Assembly (NCBI RefSeq): GCF_021172045.1
Contig: NZ_CP087164.1
Location: forward strand, 1,860,001 to 1,924,000
Length of the DNA stretch: 64,000 nucleotides
Reading direction: 5' to 3'
Source of the DNA: Capillimicrobium parvum
GTDB taxonomy: Bacteria; Actinomycetota; Thermoleophilia; Solirubrobacterales; Solirubrobacteraceae
Part shown: piece by piece, positions 16,870-25,142 of the stretch
Layout of the letters: each line of letters begins with the position of its first letter
Position numbering within the stretch: the first letter of the stretch is position 1
Program-made: the position numbers and the translations under genes
The notes under the pieces: model-generated
What the model was told of the DNA's origin: nothing
The model's database searches: none
Seen by the model: only the letters and a program-made list of their open reading frames with translations

Positions 16870-17619
16870 CTACGCGAACAGGTCCTCCTCGGCCGCCCTG
16901 ACCAGGGCGACGGCCCCGGGGCCGTCCCCGGCGGTCACGTGGCGCTCGAGCCCGCGGACGACGACGGCGGGCTCGCGCGAGTCCTTGGCCCGCACGAGGT
17001 CCGCGGCGGCGGCCGCCTCGTCGGCGATCGCGATCGCGGTCGCCTGCAGCTCGCGGCCGTCGGCGTCGACGCGGCCGAGCCAATCGTCGACGAGCGTCAG
17101 CCCCGCCACGCCGATCGCCGTCTCGCACTGGCCGCGCCGCCACGCCCGGCCGAACGAGTCGGTGATGACGACCGCGGGGGCCGATCCCGTCCGCTCGCGC
17201 AGGCCGGCGCGCAGGCGCCGGGCCGAGGCGTCGGGATCCAGCGGCAGCAGGACGAGGCGGGTCGGGCCGCCCGCGTTGGAGGCGTCGACGCCGGCGTTGG
17301 CGCAGACGAAGCCGTGACGCGTGCGGCAGATGAGGACGCCGGGACGCTCGCGCACGATCGACGCCGCCTCGTCGAGCACGACCTGCACCTGGCGCGGGTC
17401 CTTGCCGTGGGCCGCCGCGATGGCGCGCGCCCGGTCGCCCGCGGTCACGGCGGCGAGGTCCACCACGCGGCCCTCGGCCTTCGACACGACCTTGTGCGCC
17501 ACGCAGAGCACGTCGCGGTCGCCCGCGCGCAGCCCGGCGTCGAGCAGCAGTCCGGCCAGGTCGTCGCCGGGGCGCACCTCGGGCAGGCCCGCCACGGCCT
17601 CGACCCGCAGCGCGCTCAC
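16870..17619 (-). CDS. cofE: Coenzyme F420-0:L-glutamate ligase
   Basis: A 249-aa CofE, which adds the gamma-linked glutamate tail to F420-0 using GTP. Family marks: VCVAHKVVSKAEGRVVDL (residues about 38-56), CRTRHGFVCANAGVDASN (about 118-135), ITDSFGRAWRRGQ (about 170) and ATAIAIADEAAAAADLV. There is no FbiB-type C-terminal nitroreductase domain, so this is the short single-domain form. It is the last gene of the cofD-cofC-cofE operon, starting with GTG 17619 that overlaps the cofC stop (GTGA). Confidence 0.93.
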   Translation of the reverse strand: MSALRVEAVAGLPEVRPGDDLAGLLLDAGLRAGDRDVLCVAHKVVSKAEGRVVDLAAVTAGDRARAIAAAHGKDPRQVQVVLDEAASIVRERPGVLICRTRHGFVCANAGVDASNAGGPTRLVLLPLDPDASARRLRAGLRERTGSAPAVVITDSFGRAWRRGQCETAIGVAGLTLVDDWLGRVDADGRELQATAIAIADEAAAAADLVRAKDSREPAVVVRGLERHVTAGDGPGAVALVRAAEEDLFA

Positions 17620-18269
17620 GGGACCCCCAGCCGGCCGAGCGTGGCCTCGGTGCTCTCACCGAGCCGTCCGCTCGCGCGCAGCGCCGCGAGGTCGTCGGGC
17701 GTGTCGGCGTCCAGCCCGAGCGAGGGCAGCTCGCACACCTGCCAGGCGACGCCTGCCGCCGCGGCGGCCGCCTCGTGCCGGGCCCGGCTGCCCGGCCCGA
17801 ACGACGGCGCGATCGCCCGGGGCGGGCGCAGGAGCAGCGCGTTCGTGCCGGTCCCGTGGCGGTCGGGCACGACCACCACGGCCGCGGTCGCCGCGAGCAG
17901 GTCGCCGACCTCGCCGGGATCGAGCGCGGGGCAGTCGCCGGGGACGAGCAGGACACGCTCGGCCCCGCGCTCGATCGCCCGCGCGATGCCGAGCTGCGCC
18001 GCCGCGCTCTGGCCGGCCTCGGCGGCGTCGTGGACGACCTCGGCGCCCGCCAGGCGCGCGAGCCCCGCCGCCAACGGCTCCCCGGTCACGACGATCACGC
18101 CGGCCAGGCCCGAGACCGCCCCGAGCGCGCGCAGCACGTCGCTGACCATCGCCTCGGCGAGACCGGCCCGCGGCCCGTCGGGCACCGCCTCGCGCAGCCG
18201 CGACTTCGCGCGCCCGAAGCCCTTGACCGGCAGGATCGCCAGCGTCGGCCCGTCCGCCCGCCCGGTCAC
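17616..18269 (-). CDS. cofC: 2-phospho-L-lactate (or PEP) guanylyltransferase
   Basis: A 217-aa MobA-like nucleotidyltransferase. CofC (FbiD) activates 2-phospholactate or phosphoenolpyruvate with GTP for F420 side-chain synthesis. Visible marks are LPVKGFGRAKSRL (nucleotide binding, residues about 13-25), VPGDCPALDP (metal-binding Asp) and the C-terminal LGLDADTPDDL typical of the family. The GTG start at 18269 overlaps the cofD stop and its own stop overlaps cofE. This gives tight translational coupling of all three genes. Whether the substrate is phospholactate or PEP cannot be read from sequence. Confidence 0.92.
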   Translation of the reverse strand: MTGRADGPTLAILPVKGFGRAKSRLREAVPDGPRAGLAEAMVSDVLRALGAVSGLAGVIVVTGEPLAAGLARLAGAEVVHDAAEAGQSAAAQLGIARAIERGAERVLLVPGDCPALDPGEVGDLLAATAAVVVVPDRHGTGTNALLLRPPRAIAPSFGPGSRARHEAAAAAAGVAWQVCELPSLGLDADTPDDLAALRASGRLGESTEATLGRLGVP

Positions 18270-19174
18270 CGCAGCGACCGCGCGAAGTCGAGCACCTCGG
18301 AGGCGACCCGCGCCCGCGCGGCCGCGTCGCCCAGCGTCACGTCGGTCACCAGCTGCGCCATCGCGGCGCCGGCGATCTGCTCGTCGCTGACGAAGCCGTC
18401 GGCCACGCCGGCGTAGTGCTCGGCCACGCCCGCGGGCGTCGCGTCGCGCCCGGCCCAGCGCAGGAACGACGCCGTCGGGCCCTTGAGGACGCGCCCGCCC
18501 ACGAACGGGCTGACCGCGACGACGGGCGCGGCCGCCGTGCGCAGCGCGTCGTGGATCCCGCCCAGCGCCAGGATCGGCCCGATCGAGATGATCGGGTTCG
18601 ACGGCCCGATGACGATCGCGTCGGCCTCGGCGATCGCCTCGAGGACCGCCGCGGTCGGCCGCGCCGCCTCGGCGCCCTCGAGCGCGACGCCGTCGACCGG
18701 GCCCTGCGCGCGCCGGCGCACGAGGAACTCCTGCAGCCGCCACCACTCGCCGCCCGCCATGACGTGGGTGCGGACCGGGCCGTCGCACATCGGCAGGACG
18801 CGGGCGCTGACGCCGAACGCGGCGGCGTGCTCGGCCAGAACCTCGGTCAGCGTCGCCCCGTCGGCCAGGCGCTGCGCCCGCCGCAGGCAGAGCGCGAGGT
18901 CGCGGTCGCCGAGGTTGAACCAGATCTCCTCGCCGGCCTCGCGCAGCGCGTCCATGACCGTGAACGTGTCGCCGTCGAGCCCCCAGCCGCGGCCGTCGAT
19001 GCGGTCGGCCAGCCAGAACGTGACGAGGTCCGGGTCCGGGGACACGTGCGCCCGGTAGATCTCGATGTCGTCGGCCGTGTTGGCGATCACGGTCAGCGCA
19101 TCGCCGGCGATGTCCAGCAGGCCCCGCGCGAGCTTGGCTCCGCCGGTGCCGCCCGCCAGGAGGACGGTCTTCAT
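18266..19174 (-). CDS. cofD: 2-phospho-L-lactate transferase
   Basis: A 302-aa CofD (FbiA), which joins the activated phospholactyl or enolpyruvyl group to the deazaflavin Fo. Family marks: the N-terminal LLAGGTGGAKLARGL, IANTADDIEIY, WFNLGDRDLALCLRR and VIGPSNPIISIGPIL. It is the first gene of the F420 operon. A TATCCT box lies 8 nt before ATG 19174, consistent with a leaderless message. The Fo synthase genes (cofG/cofH or fbiC) are not in this window. It diverges from the HMG-CoA lyase gene. Confidence 0.94.
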   Translation of the reverse strand: MKTVLLAGGTGGAKLARGLLDIAGDALTVIANTADDIEIYRAHVSPDPDLVTFWLADRIDGRGWGLDGDTFTVMDALREAGEEIWFNLGDRDLALCLRRAQRLADGATLTEVLAEHAAAFGVSARVLPMCDGPVRTHVMAGGEWWRLQEFLVRRRAQGPVDGVALEGAEAARPTAAVLEAIAEADAIVIGPSNPIISIGPILALGGIHDALRTAAAPVVAVSPFVGGRVLKGPTASFLRWAGRDATPAGVAEHYAGVADGFVSDEQIAGAAMAQLVTDVTLGDAAARARVASEVLDFARSLR

Positions 19175-19210
19175 GGCCGGGCAGGATATGGGGGTACAGT
19201 CCGGTGGCCC

Positions 19211-20134
19211 ATGAGCCGCCTGCCCGCCTCGGTCCACGTACGCGAAGTCGGCCCGCGCGACGGCTTCCAGAACGAGCCCGACATCATCGCGACCCCGGAC
19301 AAGGTCCGGCTCGTCGAGCTGCTCGCGCGGACCGGTGTGAGGCGCATGGAGGTCACGAGCTTCGTCCGCGCCGACGTCATCCCGCAGCTGGCCGACGCCG
19401 CCGACGTGCTGGAGACGGCCGACATCCCGGACGAGGTGTCCGTGTCGGTGCTGGTGCCCAACGAGCGCGGGCTCGACGGCGCGCTCGGGCATCGCGAGCG
19501 CATCGACGAGATCAGCGTGTTCCTGAGCGCGTCCGAGACGCACAACCGCAAGAACGTCAACCGTTCCGTCGAGGAGTCGATCGCGGGGCTCGAGCGAGTC
19601 CTGCCCCGCGCCCGCGAGGCGGGGCTGCGCACCGAGGCGGTCGTCGCGACGAGCTTCGGCTGCCCCTACGAGGGCCACGTGGCGCCCGCGCGCGTCTTCG
19701 AGATCGCGCGCCGCCTGGTCGCCGCCGGCGCGCAGGAGGTCGGCTTCGGCGACACGACCGGCATGGCCAACCCGCTGCAGGTGCGCGAGTTCTTCACCGC
19801 CGCGACCGCCGAGGTGCCGGGCGTCGAGCTGACCGCGCACTTCCACAACACGCGCGGACAGGGGCTGGCGAACGTGCTGGCCGCGCTCGAGGGCGGCTGC
19901 GCGTCGTTCGAGTCGAGCTTCGGCGAGCTCGGCGGCTGCCCGGTGCCCGCCGGCGCGACCGGCAACATCGCCACCGAGGACCTCGTCTCGATGCTGCACG
20001 AGATGGGCATCGAGACCGGGATCGACCTCGGCCGCCTCCTCGAGGCCTCGCGCGAGGCGCAGCGCATCCTCGGCCGTCCGCTCGGCAGCCACACGCTCGT
20101 GGCCGGGCCCGTCGACTGGAACGCCGCGGCCTGA
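19211..20134 (+). CDS. mvaB: Hydroxymethylglutaryl-CoA lyase
   Basis: A 307-aa TIM-barrel lyase that splits HMG-CoA into acetoacetate and acetyl-CoA, the last step of leucine breakdown. Marks in order: REVGPRDGFQNE (catalytic Arg and metal Asp), the substrate-binding ASETHNRKNVNRS, VATSFGCPYEG, FGDTTGMANP, HFHNTRGQGLAN (metal His pair), and the active-site cysteine loop FGELGGCPVPAGATGN. It is the expected length. It is transcribed away from the F420 operon; a TACAGT box lies 10 nt before ATG 19211. The convergent neighbour is an enoyl-CoA hydratase, consistent with acyl-CoA catabolism. Confidence 0.92.
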   Translation: MSRLPASVHVREVGPRDGFQNEPDIIATPDKVRLVELLARTGVRRMEVTSFVRADVIPQLADAADVLETADIPDEVSVSVLVPNERGLDGALGHRERIDEISVFLSASETHNRKNVNRSVEESIAGLERVLPRAREAGLRTEAVVATSFGCPYEGHVAPARVFEIARRLVAAGAQEVGFGDTTGMANPLQVREFFTAATAEVPGVELTAHFHNTRGQGLANVLAALEGGCASFESSFGELGGCPVPAGATGNIATEDLVSMLHEMGIETGIDLGRLLEASREAQRILGRPLGSHTLVAGPVDWNAAA

Positions 20135-20140
20135 GCCGGC

Positions 20141-20920
20141 TCAGCGCCCGGTGAACGCGGGCGGGCGCTTCTCGGCGAACGCGCGCGTGGCCTCGGCGAA
20201 GTCGGCGCTGCGCGCGCACTGGGCCTGCGCGGAGACCTCCTGCTCGAGCGTCAGCGCGAGCGCCGGCTTGGCCGCCCCGTCGAGGATGCGCTTGGCGAGC
20301 CCCACGGCCAGCGGCGCGCACGCGAGCAGCTCGTCGCACAGCTGCGCGGTGGCCGCGTCGAGCTCGTCGCCGGCGGCGACGCGGTTGACGAGCCCGATGC
20401 GCTCGGCCTCCGTGCCGTCGACGAGCTTGGAGGCCATGATCATCTCCTTGGCTCGGCCCAGCCCGACGACCGCGGGCAGGCGCGACGAGCCTCCGACGTC
20501 CGGCACCAGGCCGACGCGCGTCTCCACGAGCCCGATGACCGCGTCGTGCGCCATCACCCGCAGATCGCAGGCCAGCGCGAGCTCCATCGCGCCGCCGAGG
20601 CAGCCGCCGTGGATCTGGGCGATCGTCGGCTTCGTCATCTCCTCGCAGAGGTCCCAGGTCGCGAGGATCGCGCTGCGCAGCTCGCGCAGGCGCTCGGGCG
20701 CCGCCGCGAGCGCGCCGAGCGAGCCGTGGTCCATCCCCGACGAGAACATCGGACCGGCGCCGCGCACGACGACGACGCGGACGCCGTCGTCGGCCGCGGC
20801 GGCGCTCAGCGCGGCATGCAGGTCGCCGATCAGCGCATCGTTCATCGCGTTGCGCTTCTCGGGCCGGTTCATGACGACGTGGCGGACGGCGCCGTGGTCC
20901 TCGGTGATGACGGTGGACAT
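20141..20920 (-). CDS. Enoyl-CoA hydratase/isomerase family protein
   Basis: A 259-aa crotonase-fold protein. Oxyanion-hole segments are GAGPMFSSGMD and HGGCLGGAMELALACDL, with a glycine pair in place. The second catalytic region VETRVGLVPDVGGSSRLP retains an Asp where many hydratases have the second Glu, which suggests isomerase or other crotonase chemistry. A TACTGT box lies exactly 7 nt before ATG 20920, so it has its own leaderless promoter. It lies convergent with the HMG-CoA lyase gene, 6 nt apart, and both fit branched-chain or fatty acid degradation. Confidence 0.86.
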   Translation of the reverse strand: MSTVITEDHGAVRHVVMNRPEKRNAMNDALIGDLHAALSAAAADDGVRVVVVRGAGPMFSSGMDHGSLGALAAAPERLRELRSAILATWDLCEEMTKPTIAQIHGGCLGGAMELALACDLRVMAHDAVIGLVETRVGLVPDVGGSSRLPAVVGLGRAKEMIMASKLVDGTEAERIGLVNRVAAGDELDAATAQLCDELLACAPLAVGLAKRILDGAAKPALALTLEQEVSAQAQCARSADFAEATRAFAEKRPPAFTGR

Positions 20921-20949
20921 GGCGCGGACAGTAGTTACCCTCCCGGGCC

Positions 20950-21864
20950 ATGGTCGCCCGGGAGCTCCTGCGCCCCCTGCCCTTCCGCGGAGACCTGATC
21001 GCCGCGGGCGCCGTCGTGCTGGCCGTCGGCGCCCTGCTCGTCGACACGCGCATGCAGGACGCCTGGGCGGCGGGCGTGCGGTGCGCGGTGGTCGCCGCCG
21101 CCGCCGCGGTCCTGCTCGCGCTCGCCTGGCGCGCGCCGGTCGAGGGCCCTGCGCCCCGGACGTACGTGTCGGTCCTGCTGGTCGCCGCGTTCCCGCTCGC
21201 GGCGGCCGCCCTCGCCGAGCTGGCGGACGCGCTCGGCGGCAGCGCCGGCTCCGCGGGCACGATCTTCTGGGTGCTCGGCGCGCTCGCCGCGGGCTACGCG
21301 GTTCTCGCGCAGGGCAGGGGCTCGGCCGTGTGCACGATGCTGGCGGCGGCCAGCGCGGTCGGCGCGGCCCTCGCCTTCTGGGGCTGGGTCTTCGAGCCGC
21401 GCGGCGAGACGGCGTACCGCTGGCTCCTGCTCGGCGCGATCGTCCTGCTTGGCCTCGGCGCCGTGCGCCTGCGCGACGGCCATCGCCGCCACGCGGTCGC
21501 GCTGATCGACGTCGCGGGGCTGGCCGGGATCGCGATCGCCGCCGTGTCGATGCTCGGCCTGGTCGTCGAGGGTGCGGGCACCGGCGGCATCGGCACGGGC
21601 TGGGAGATCGTCCTGCTCATCGTCGGCCTCGGGCTCGTCGCCTACGCCGCCGTCGACCGCGAGCCGGGCCCCGGCTGGATCGGTGCGCTCGTGTTGGTGA
21701 GCTTCGTGTCGAGCGCCGCGACCGACGGCTCGCTGCTGTGGTGGCCGCTGCTGCTCGTCGTCCTCGGGGGCGCCGTGGTGGCCGCCGGCCTGCGCCCGAC
21801 CACGCCGGCGCCGCCCGCCCCCGACGCGGACGCGCCGCCCGCGCCGACCCGCGCGCTGCGGTGA
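20950..21864 (+). CDS. Polytopic membrane protein, unknown function
   Basis: A 304-aa integral membrane protein with about eight to nine predicted hydrophobic helices (e.g. LIAAGAVVLAVGALLV and LLLVAAFPLAAAALAELA in outline) and a Pro/Ala-rich cytosolic tail. No transporter signature is seen. A TACCCT box lies 8 nt before ATG 20950. Its TGA stop is shared with the GTG start of the downstream hydrolase (GTGA), so the two are co-translated. That pairing is the only clue to function. Confidence 0.7.
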   Translation: MVARELLRPLPFRGDLIAAGAVVLAVGALLVDTRMQDAWAAGVRCAVVAAAAAVLLALAWRAPVEGPAPRTYVSVLLVAAFPLAAAALAELADALGGSAGSAGTIFWVLGALAAGYAVLAQGRGSAVCTMLAAASAVGAALAFWGWVFEPRGETAYRWLLLGAIVLLGLGAVRLRDGHRRHAVALIDVAGLAGIAIAAVSMLGLVVEGAGTGGIGTGWEIVLLIVGLGLVAYAAVDREPGPGWIGALVLVSFVSSAATDGSLLWWPLLLVVLGGAVVAAGLRPTTPAPPAPDADAPPAPTRALR

Positions 21865-22691
21865 TCCGCCACCGCTTCGTCGACGCGGGCGGTCTGCGCG
21901 TCCATCTCGCCGAGGCCGGCGAGGAGGGCGCGCCCGCCGTCGTGCTGCTGCACGGCTGGCCGCAGACGAGCCACCTCTGGCGCCGCGTCGGGCCGTCGCT
22001 CGCCGACCGCCACCACGTCCTCATGCCCGACCTGCGCGGGTTCGGGGAGACGGAGGTCACCGAGGACGGCATGGACCCGGAGACGTTCGCCACCGACCAG
22101 ATCGCGCTGCTCGACGCGCTCGGCGTCGAGCGCGCCGCCGTCGTCGGCCACGACTGGGGCGGCTACGCCGCGTTCCTGCTCGCCGCCCGCCATCCCGCCC
22201 GGATCACCGCGGTGCTGGCGTGCAACGCCCCGCATCCGTGGGTGCGGGTGACGCCGCGGGTGGCCGCCGAGACCTGGCGCGCGTGGTATGCGCTCGTGCT
22301 CGCGTCGCCGCTCGGCCCGCAACTCATGCAGCGCACCGACCTGGTCAAGAAGGCGCTGACGGCGGACACCCGCGGGACGGGCTTCACCGCGGAGGACCTC
22401 GAGACGTTCGCCGCCGCCTTCCGGCCGCCGGCGCGCGCGCGGGCCGCGCAGCGGCTGTACCGCAGCTACCTGGCGACGGCCGCGGCGGCCGCCCGGGGCA
22501 GCGCCGCGCCGGTGCCCGAGCTGCGCGTGCCCGGGCACCTGCTGTTCGGTGTGCGCGACCGCGCCATCGGGCGGCCGCTGGTGGAGGGCTTCCCGAGCGT
22601 CGAGTTCGTCGACGCCGGGCACTTCGTCGTGGACGAGTGCCCGGAGCTCGTGAGCCGGAGGGCCCGCGAGCTCCTGGCCACGGTGCGCTAG
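21861..22691 (+). CDS. Alpha/beta hydrolase, epoxide hydrolase/haloalkane dehalogenase type
   Basis: A 276-aa alpha/beta hydrolase. The oxyanion motif is LLHGWPQTSHLW and the lid-side region is MPDLRGFGET. The nucleophile elbow is GHDWGGYAA: the nucleophile is Asp, not Ser, placing it with epoxide hydrolases and haloalkane or fluoroacetate dehalogenases rather than esterases. The C-terminal FVDAGHFVVDE carries the catalytic His. It is co-translated with the upstream membrane protein through a GTGA overlap. The substrate is unknown, and the family cannot be split further without structure. Confidence 0.86.
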   Translation: MIRHRFVDAGGLRVHLAEAGEEGAPAVVLLHGWPQTSHLWRRVGPSLADRHHVLMPDLRGFGETEVTEDGMDPETFATDQIALLDALGVERAAVVGHDWGGYAAFLLAARHPARITAVLACNAPHPWVRVTPRVAAETWRAWYALVLASPLGPQLMQRTDLVKKALTADTRGTGFTAEDLETFAAAFRPPARARAAQRLYRSYLATAAAAARGSAAPVPELRVPGHLLFGVRDRAIGRPLVEGFPSVEFVDAGHFVVDECPELVSRRARELLATVR

Positions 22692-22719
22692 TGGTTCGTC
22701 TTGGTTGCGAGACGGGCCA

Positions 22720-23391
22720 CTAGCTCAGACCACCCGTGCTCGGCGGCTGGTAGCCGCCCGCGCCGGCCGGCGCGGTGGGCTCGACCGTGGGGCTCGTCGG
22801 CGCCGGCCCGATGCCCTCGGGCGACTTCGGATCGGTGAACGGCGGCCAGTCCTCGGTGATGAGGAAGTAGTAGGCGTTGGCCCGCGTCAGGTAGCGGATG
22901 CCCATGTCGATGATGTCCTGCAGGCCCTGCGGCATCTTGCCGGTGAAGACGATCACGAACCACGCGCAGAACGCGCCGACCTCGGCGAGCAGCGAGAAGA
23001 CGTACGCGATGATCATCACCGGGATCGCCAGGATGATGCGGAAGCCCGCCTTCACCCGGCTGTAGCGCTCCAGCGGCGGTCCGATGTGGACCCGGACCGG
23101 GTAGTCGTCGTCGGGCGCGCCGTTCCACGGCGGGTACCGGTCGGTGACCAGGTGGAAGTAGGCGGTCAGGCGCGTCGCATTGCGCAGCGCGCCCGCCACG
23201 AAGTCGTAGATCCCCTCGGGATACCGCCCCGTGAAGACGATGGCGAACCATGCTCCGATCACGGCGAAGTACGCGCCGATCAGGTAGAGCATCGTCAACA
23301 GGGCGGCCGGGATGACGGTGAAGTAGCGGAAGAACGTCGTGAGCCTGCTGTGGCGCTCGACGTGGTCCGCCTCGTACTGAACGGGGTACAT
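22720..23391 (-). CDS. DUF4389-type membrane protein with internal duplication
   Basis: A 223-aa protein with two related halves. Half one has FAIVFTGRYPEGIYDFV and TAYFHLVTDRYPPW; half two has FVIVFTGKMPQGLQDII and NAYYFLITEDWPPF. Each half has two membrane helices before the conserved loop. This is the DUF4389 architecture common in actinobacteria; its function is not known. A Pro/Gly/Thr-rich tail follows. ATG 23391 has an AAGGAGTCC ribosome site, unlike the leaderless genes around it. It lies just downstream of the GGDEF-EAL gene and could be co-transcribed with it. Confidence 0.82.
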   Translation of the reverse strand: MYPVQYEADHVERHSRLTTFFRYFTVIPAALLTMLYLIGAYFAVIGAWFAIVFTGRYPEGIYDFVAGALRNATRLTAYFHLVTDRYPPWNGAPDDDYPVRVHIGPPLERYSRVKAGFRIILAIPVMIIAYVFSLLAEVGAFCAWFVIVFTGKMPQGLQDIIDMGIRYLTRANAYYFLITEDWPPFTDPKSPEGIGPAPTSPTVEPTAPAGAGGYQPPSTGGLS

Positions 23392-23403
23392 GATGGACTC
23401 CTT

Positions 23404-25101
23404 CTACCGGCTGGGATCGGCGCGGCGCAAGATGCCGCGCCCGGATGACAACAGGTCGCGTAGGGCGGGCAGCTGCATCGGCCGGCCGAGCAGGTAGCCC
23501 TGCGCCCGCGGGCAGCCGAGCTCCATGAGGCGCGCCGCCTGCTCGTGCGTCTCCACGCGCTCGGCGACGGCCGGCAGGTCGAGCGCGCGCGCCATCGTCA
23601 GCACGGCCTCGACGATCGCGGTGTCGACCGAGCCGGACTCGAGGCCGGCGACGAACGAGCCGTCGATCTTCAGGCCGTCGAGCGGCAGCCGGCGCAGGCG
23701 GCCGAGCGACGAGTAGCCGGTGCCGAAGTCGTCGATGACGAGGCGCACGCCGAGCTCGCGCAGCGCGTCGAGGGCCTGGACGGGCGGCCCGGCGTCGTCC
23801 ATGAGCGCCGTCTCGGTCAGCTCGAGCGCGAGGGCCGTGGGGGCCAGGCCGGAAGCGGTCAGCGCCGCGCGCACGTCGTGGCCCAGCAGCCCCGACGCCA
23901 CCTGGCGCGCCGAGACGTTGACCGACAGCTCGAGATCGCCGGCGGCCTGCGGCAGCTCGGCGCGCATGGTCGCCATCTCCATGCACGCGCGGGCGAGCAC
24001 GCGGCGGCCCAGGCCGCGCACGAGCCCGGCATCCTCGGCCAGGGCGACGAACGTGGCGGGGGACACGGGCCCGCGCTGCGGGTGCGTCCACCGGGCGAGG
24101 GCCTCGACGGCGCAGATGATGCCGCCGTCGCGCTCGAGCGTGACGATCGGCTGGTAGACCACCGCGATCTCGTCGCGCTCGATCGCGCGGCGCAGGTCCG
24201 CGACGAGTGAGAGGCGATCCTCGAGGCTGGCGCGGAGCTTGTCGTCGAACACCGCGACGAGGGCGCGGCCGCGCGCCTGCGCCCGGGCCCGCGCGGCCTC
24301 GGCGGCGGAGATCAGCCCGGCCGGATCGCGCGCCGACCGGCTGAGCGCGATGCCGATCGAGGCGGTCAGCTGGGCGCCGTCGATCGTCTGGAAGGGCGCG
24401 GCGAACGCGTCCTTGACCCGCTCGGCGAGGGCGCTCGCGGCCGCCTCGTCGCTCGATCCCGCCACGATGAGGAACTCGTCGCCCCCGAACCGCGCGGGCC
24501 GCGCGCTGCGGGGCAGCGCCCCGCGCAGCCGGCCCGCGATCTCGCGCAGCACGGCGTCGCCGGCCGCGTGGCCGAAGCCGCTGTTCACGGTGCCGAAGCC
24601 GTCGACGTTGACGAGCAGCAGCGCGAACGGCCCGCCGCCGGCGTGCAGCGCCTCGATGCGCTCGAGCACGGCGGCGCGGTTGGGCAGCCCGGTCACCCGA
24701 TCCTGGTGCGCGAGCGTCTCGAGCTGCTCGCGCGTGCGCAGCTCGTCGGTGCAGTCGCGGAAGGTCAGCACGACGGCGCCGCTCTCCAGCGGCTGCGTGC
24801 TGACCCGGAGCTGGCGACGGGTGGCATCCGAGGGGCGGCGGATGCGCACCTCGACGTCGCGCTGCGTCTCGTACAGCGCCTCGGGGAGGCGCGGCGGGGC
24901 GTCGCTCGGGCCGGCGGGGCGCAGAAGGTCCCACCAGCCCGCGTCGTCCAAGGCCTCGCGCTCGACGCCGAGGATCTCCAGCGCGCTGGGGTTGGCCGCG
25001 AGCACCTGACCGTCGGGCGCGACGGAGATCACGCCGTCCGACAGGACGCCGAAGACGGCCTGCAGATGCGCTTCCGTCGTCTCCTGCTCCGGCCTGGCCA
25101 C
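23404..25101 (-). CDS. PAS-GGDEF-EAL cyclic-di-GMP enzyme
   Basis: A 565-aa soluble signalling protein. Residues about 10-110 are a PAS-like sensor (LSDGVISVAPDGQVLAANPSA). Residues about 135-290 are a diguanylate cyclase with an intact active site (ARFGGDEFLIVAG). Residues about 305-550 are a phosphodiesterase with EAL intact (CAVEALARW), the second Glu (ELTETALMDD), the DFGTGYSS loop and LKIDGSFV. Both catalytic halves therefore look competent to make and break c-di-GMP. No RxxD inhibitory site is evident before GGDEF. There is no membrane segment. GTG 25101 is the likely start. Confidence 0.9.
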   Translation of the reverse strand: MARPEQETTEAHLQAVFGVLSDGVISVAPDGQVLAANPSALEILGVEREALDDAGWWDLLRPAGPSDAPPRLPEALYETQRDVEVRIRRPSDATRRQLRVSTQPLESGAVVLTFRDCTDELRTREQLETLAHQDRVTGLPNRAAVLERIEALHAGGGPFALLLVNVDGFGTVNSGFGHAAGDAVLREIAGRLRGALPRSARPARFGGDEFLIVAGSSDEAAASALAERVKDAFAAPFQTIDGAQLTASIGIALSRSARDPAGLISAAEAARARAQARGRALVAVFDDKLRASLEDRLSLVADLRRAIERDEIAVVYQPIVTLERDGGIICAVEALARWTHPQRGPVSPATFVALAEDAGLVRGLGRRVLARACMEMATMRAELPQAAGDLELSVNVSARQVASGLLGHDVRAALTASGLAPTALALELTETALMDDAGPPVQALDALRELGVRLVIDDFGTGYSSLGRLRRLPLDGLKIDGSFVAGLESGSVDTAIVEAVLTMARALDLPAVAERVETHEQAARLMELGCPRAQGYLLGRPMQLPALRDLLSSGRGILRRADPSR

Positions 25102-25142
25102 TTGCGGACCTATTCGTCAGGGTGGCAAGAAATCCTTAGCGG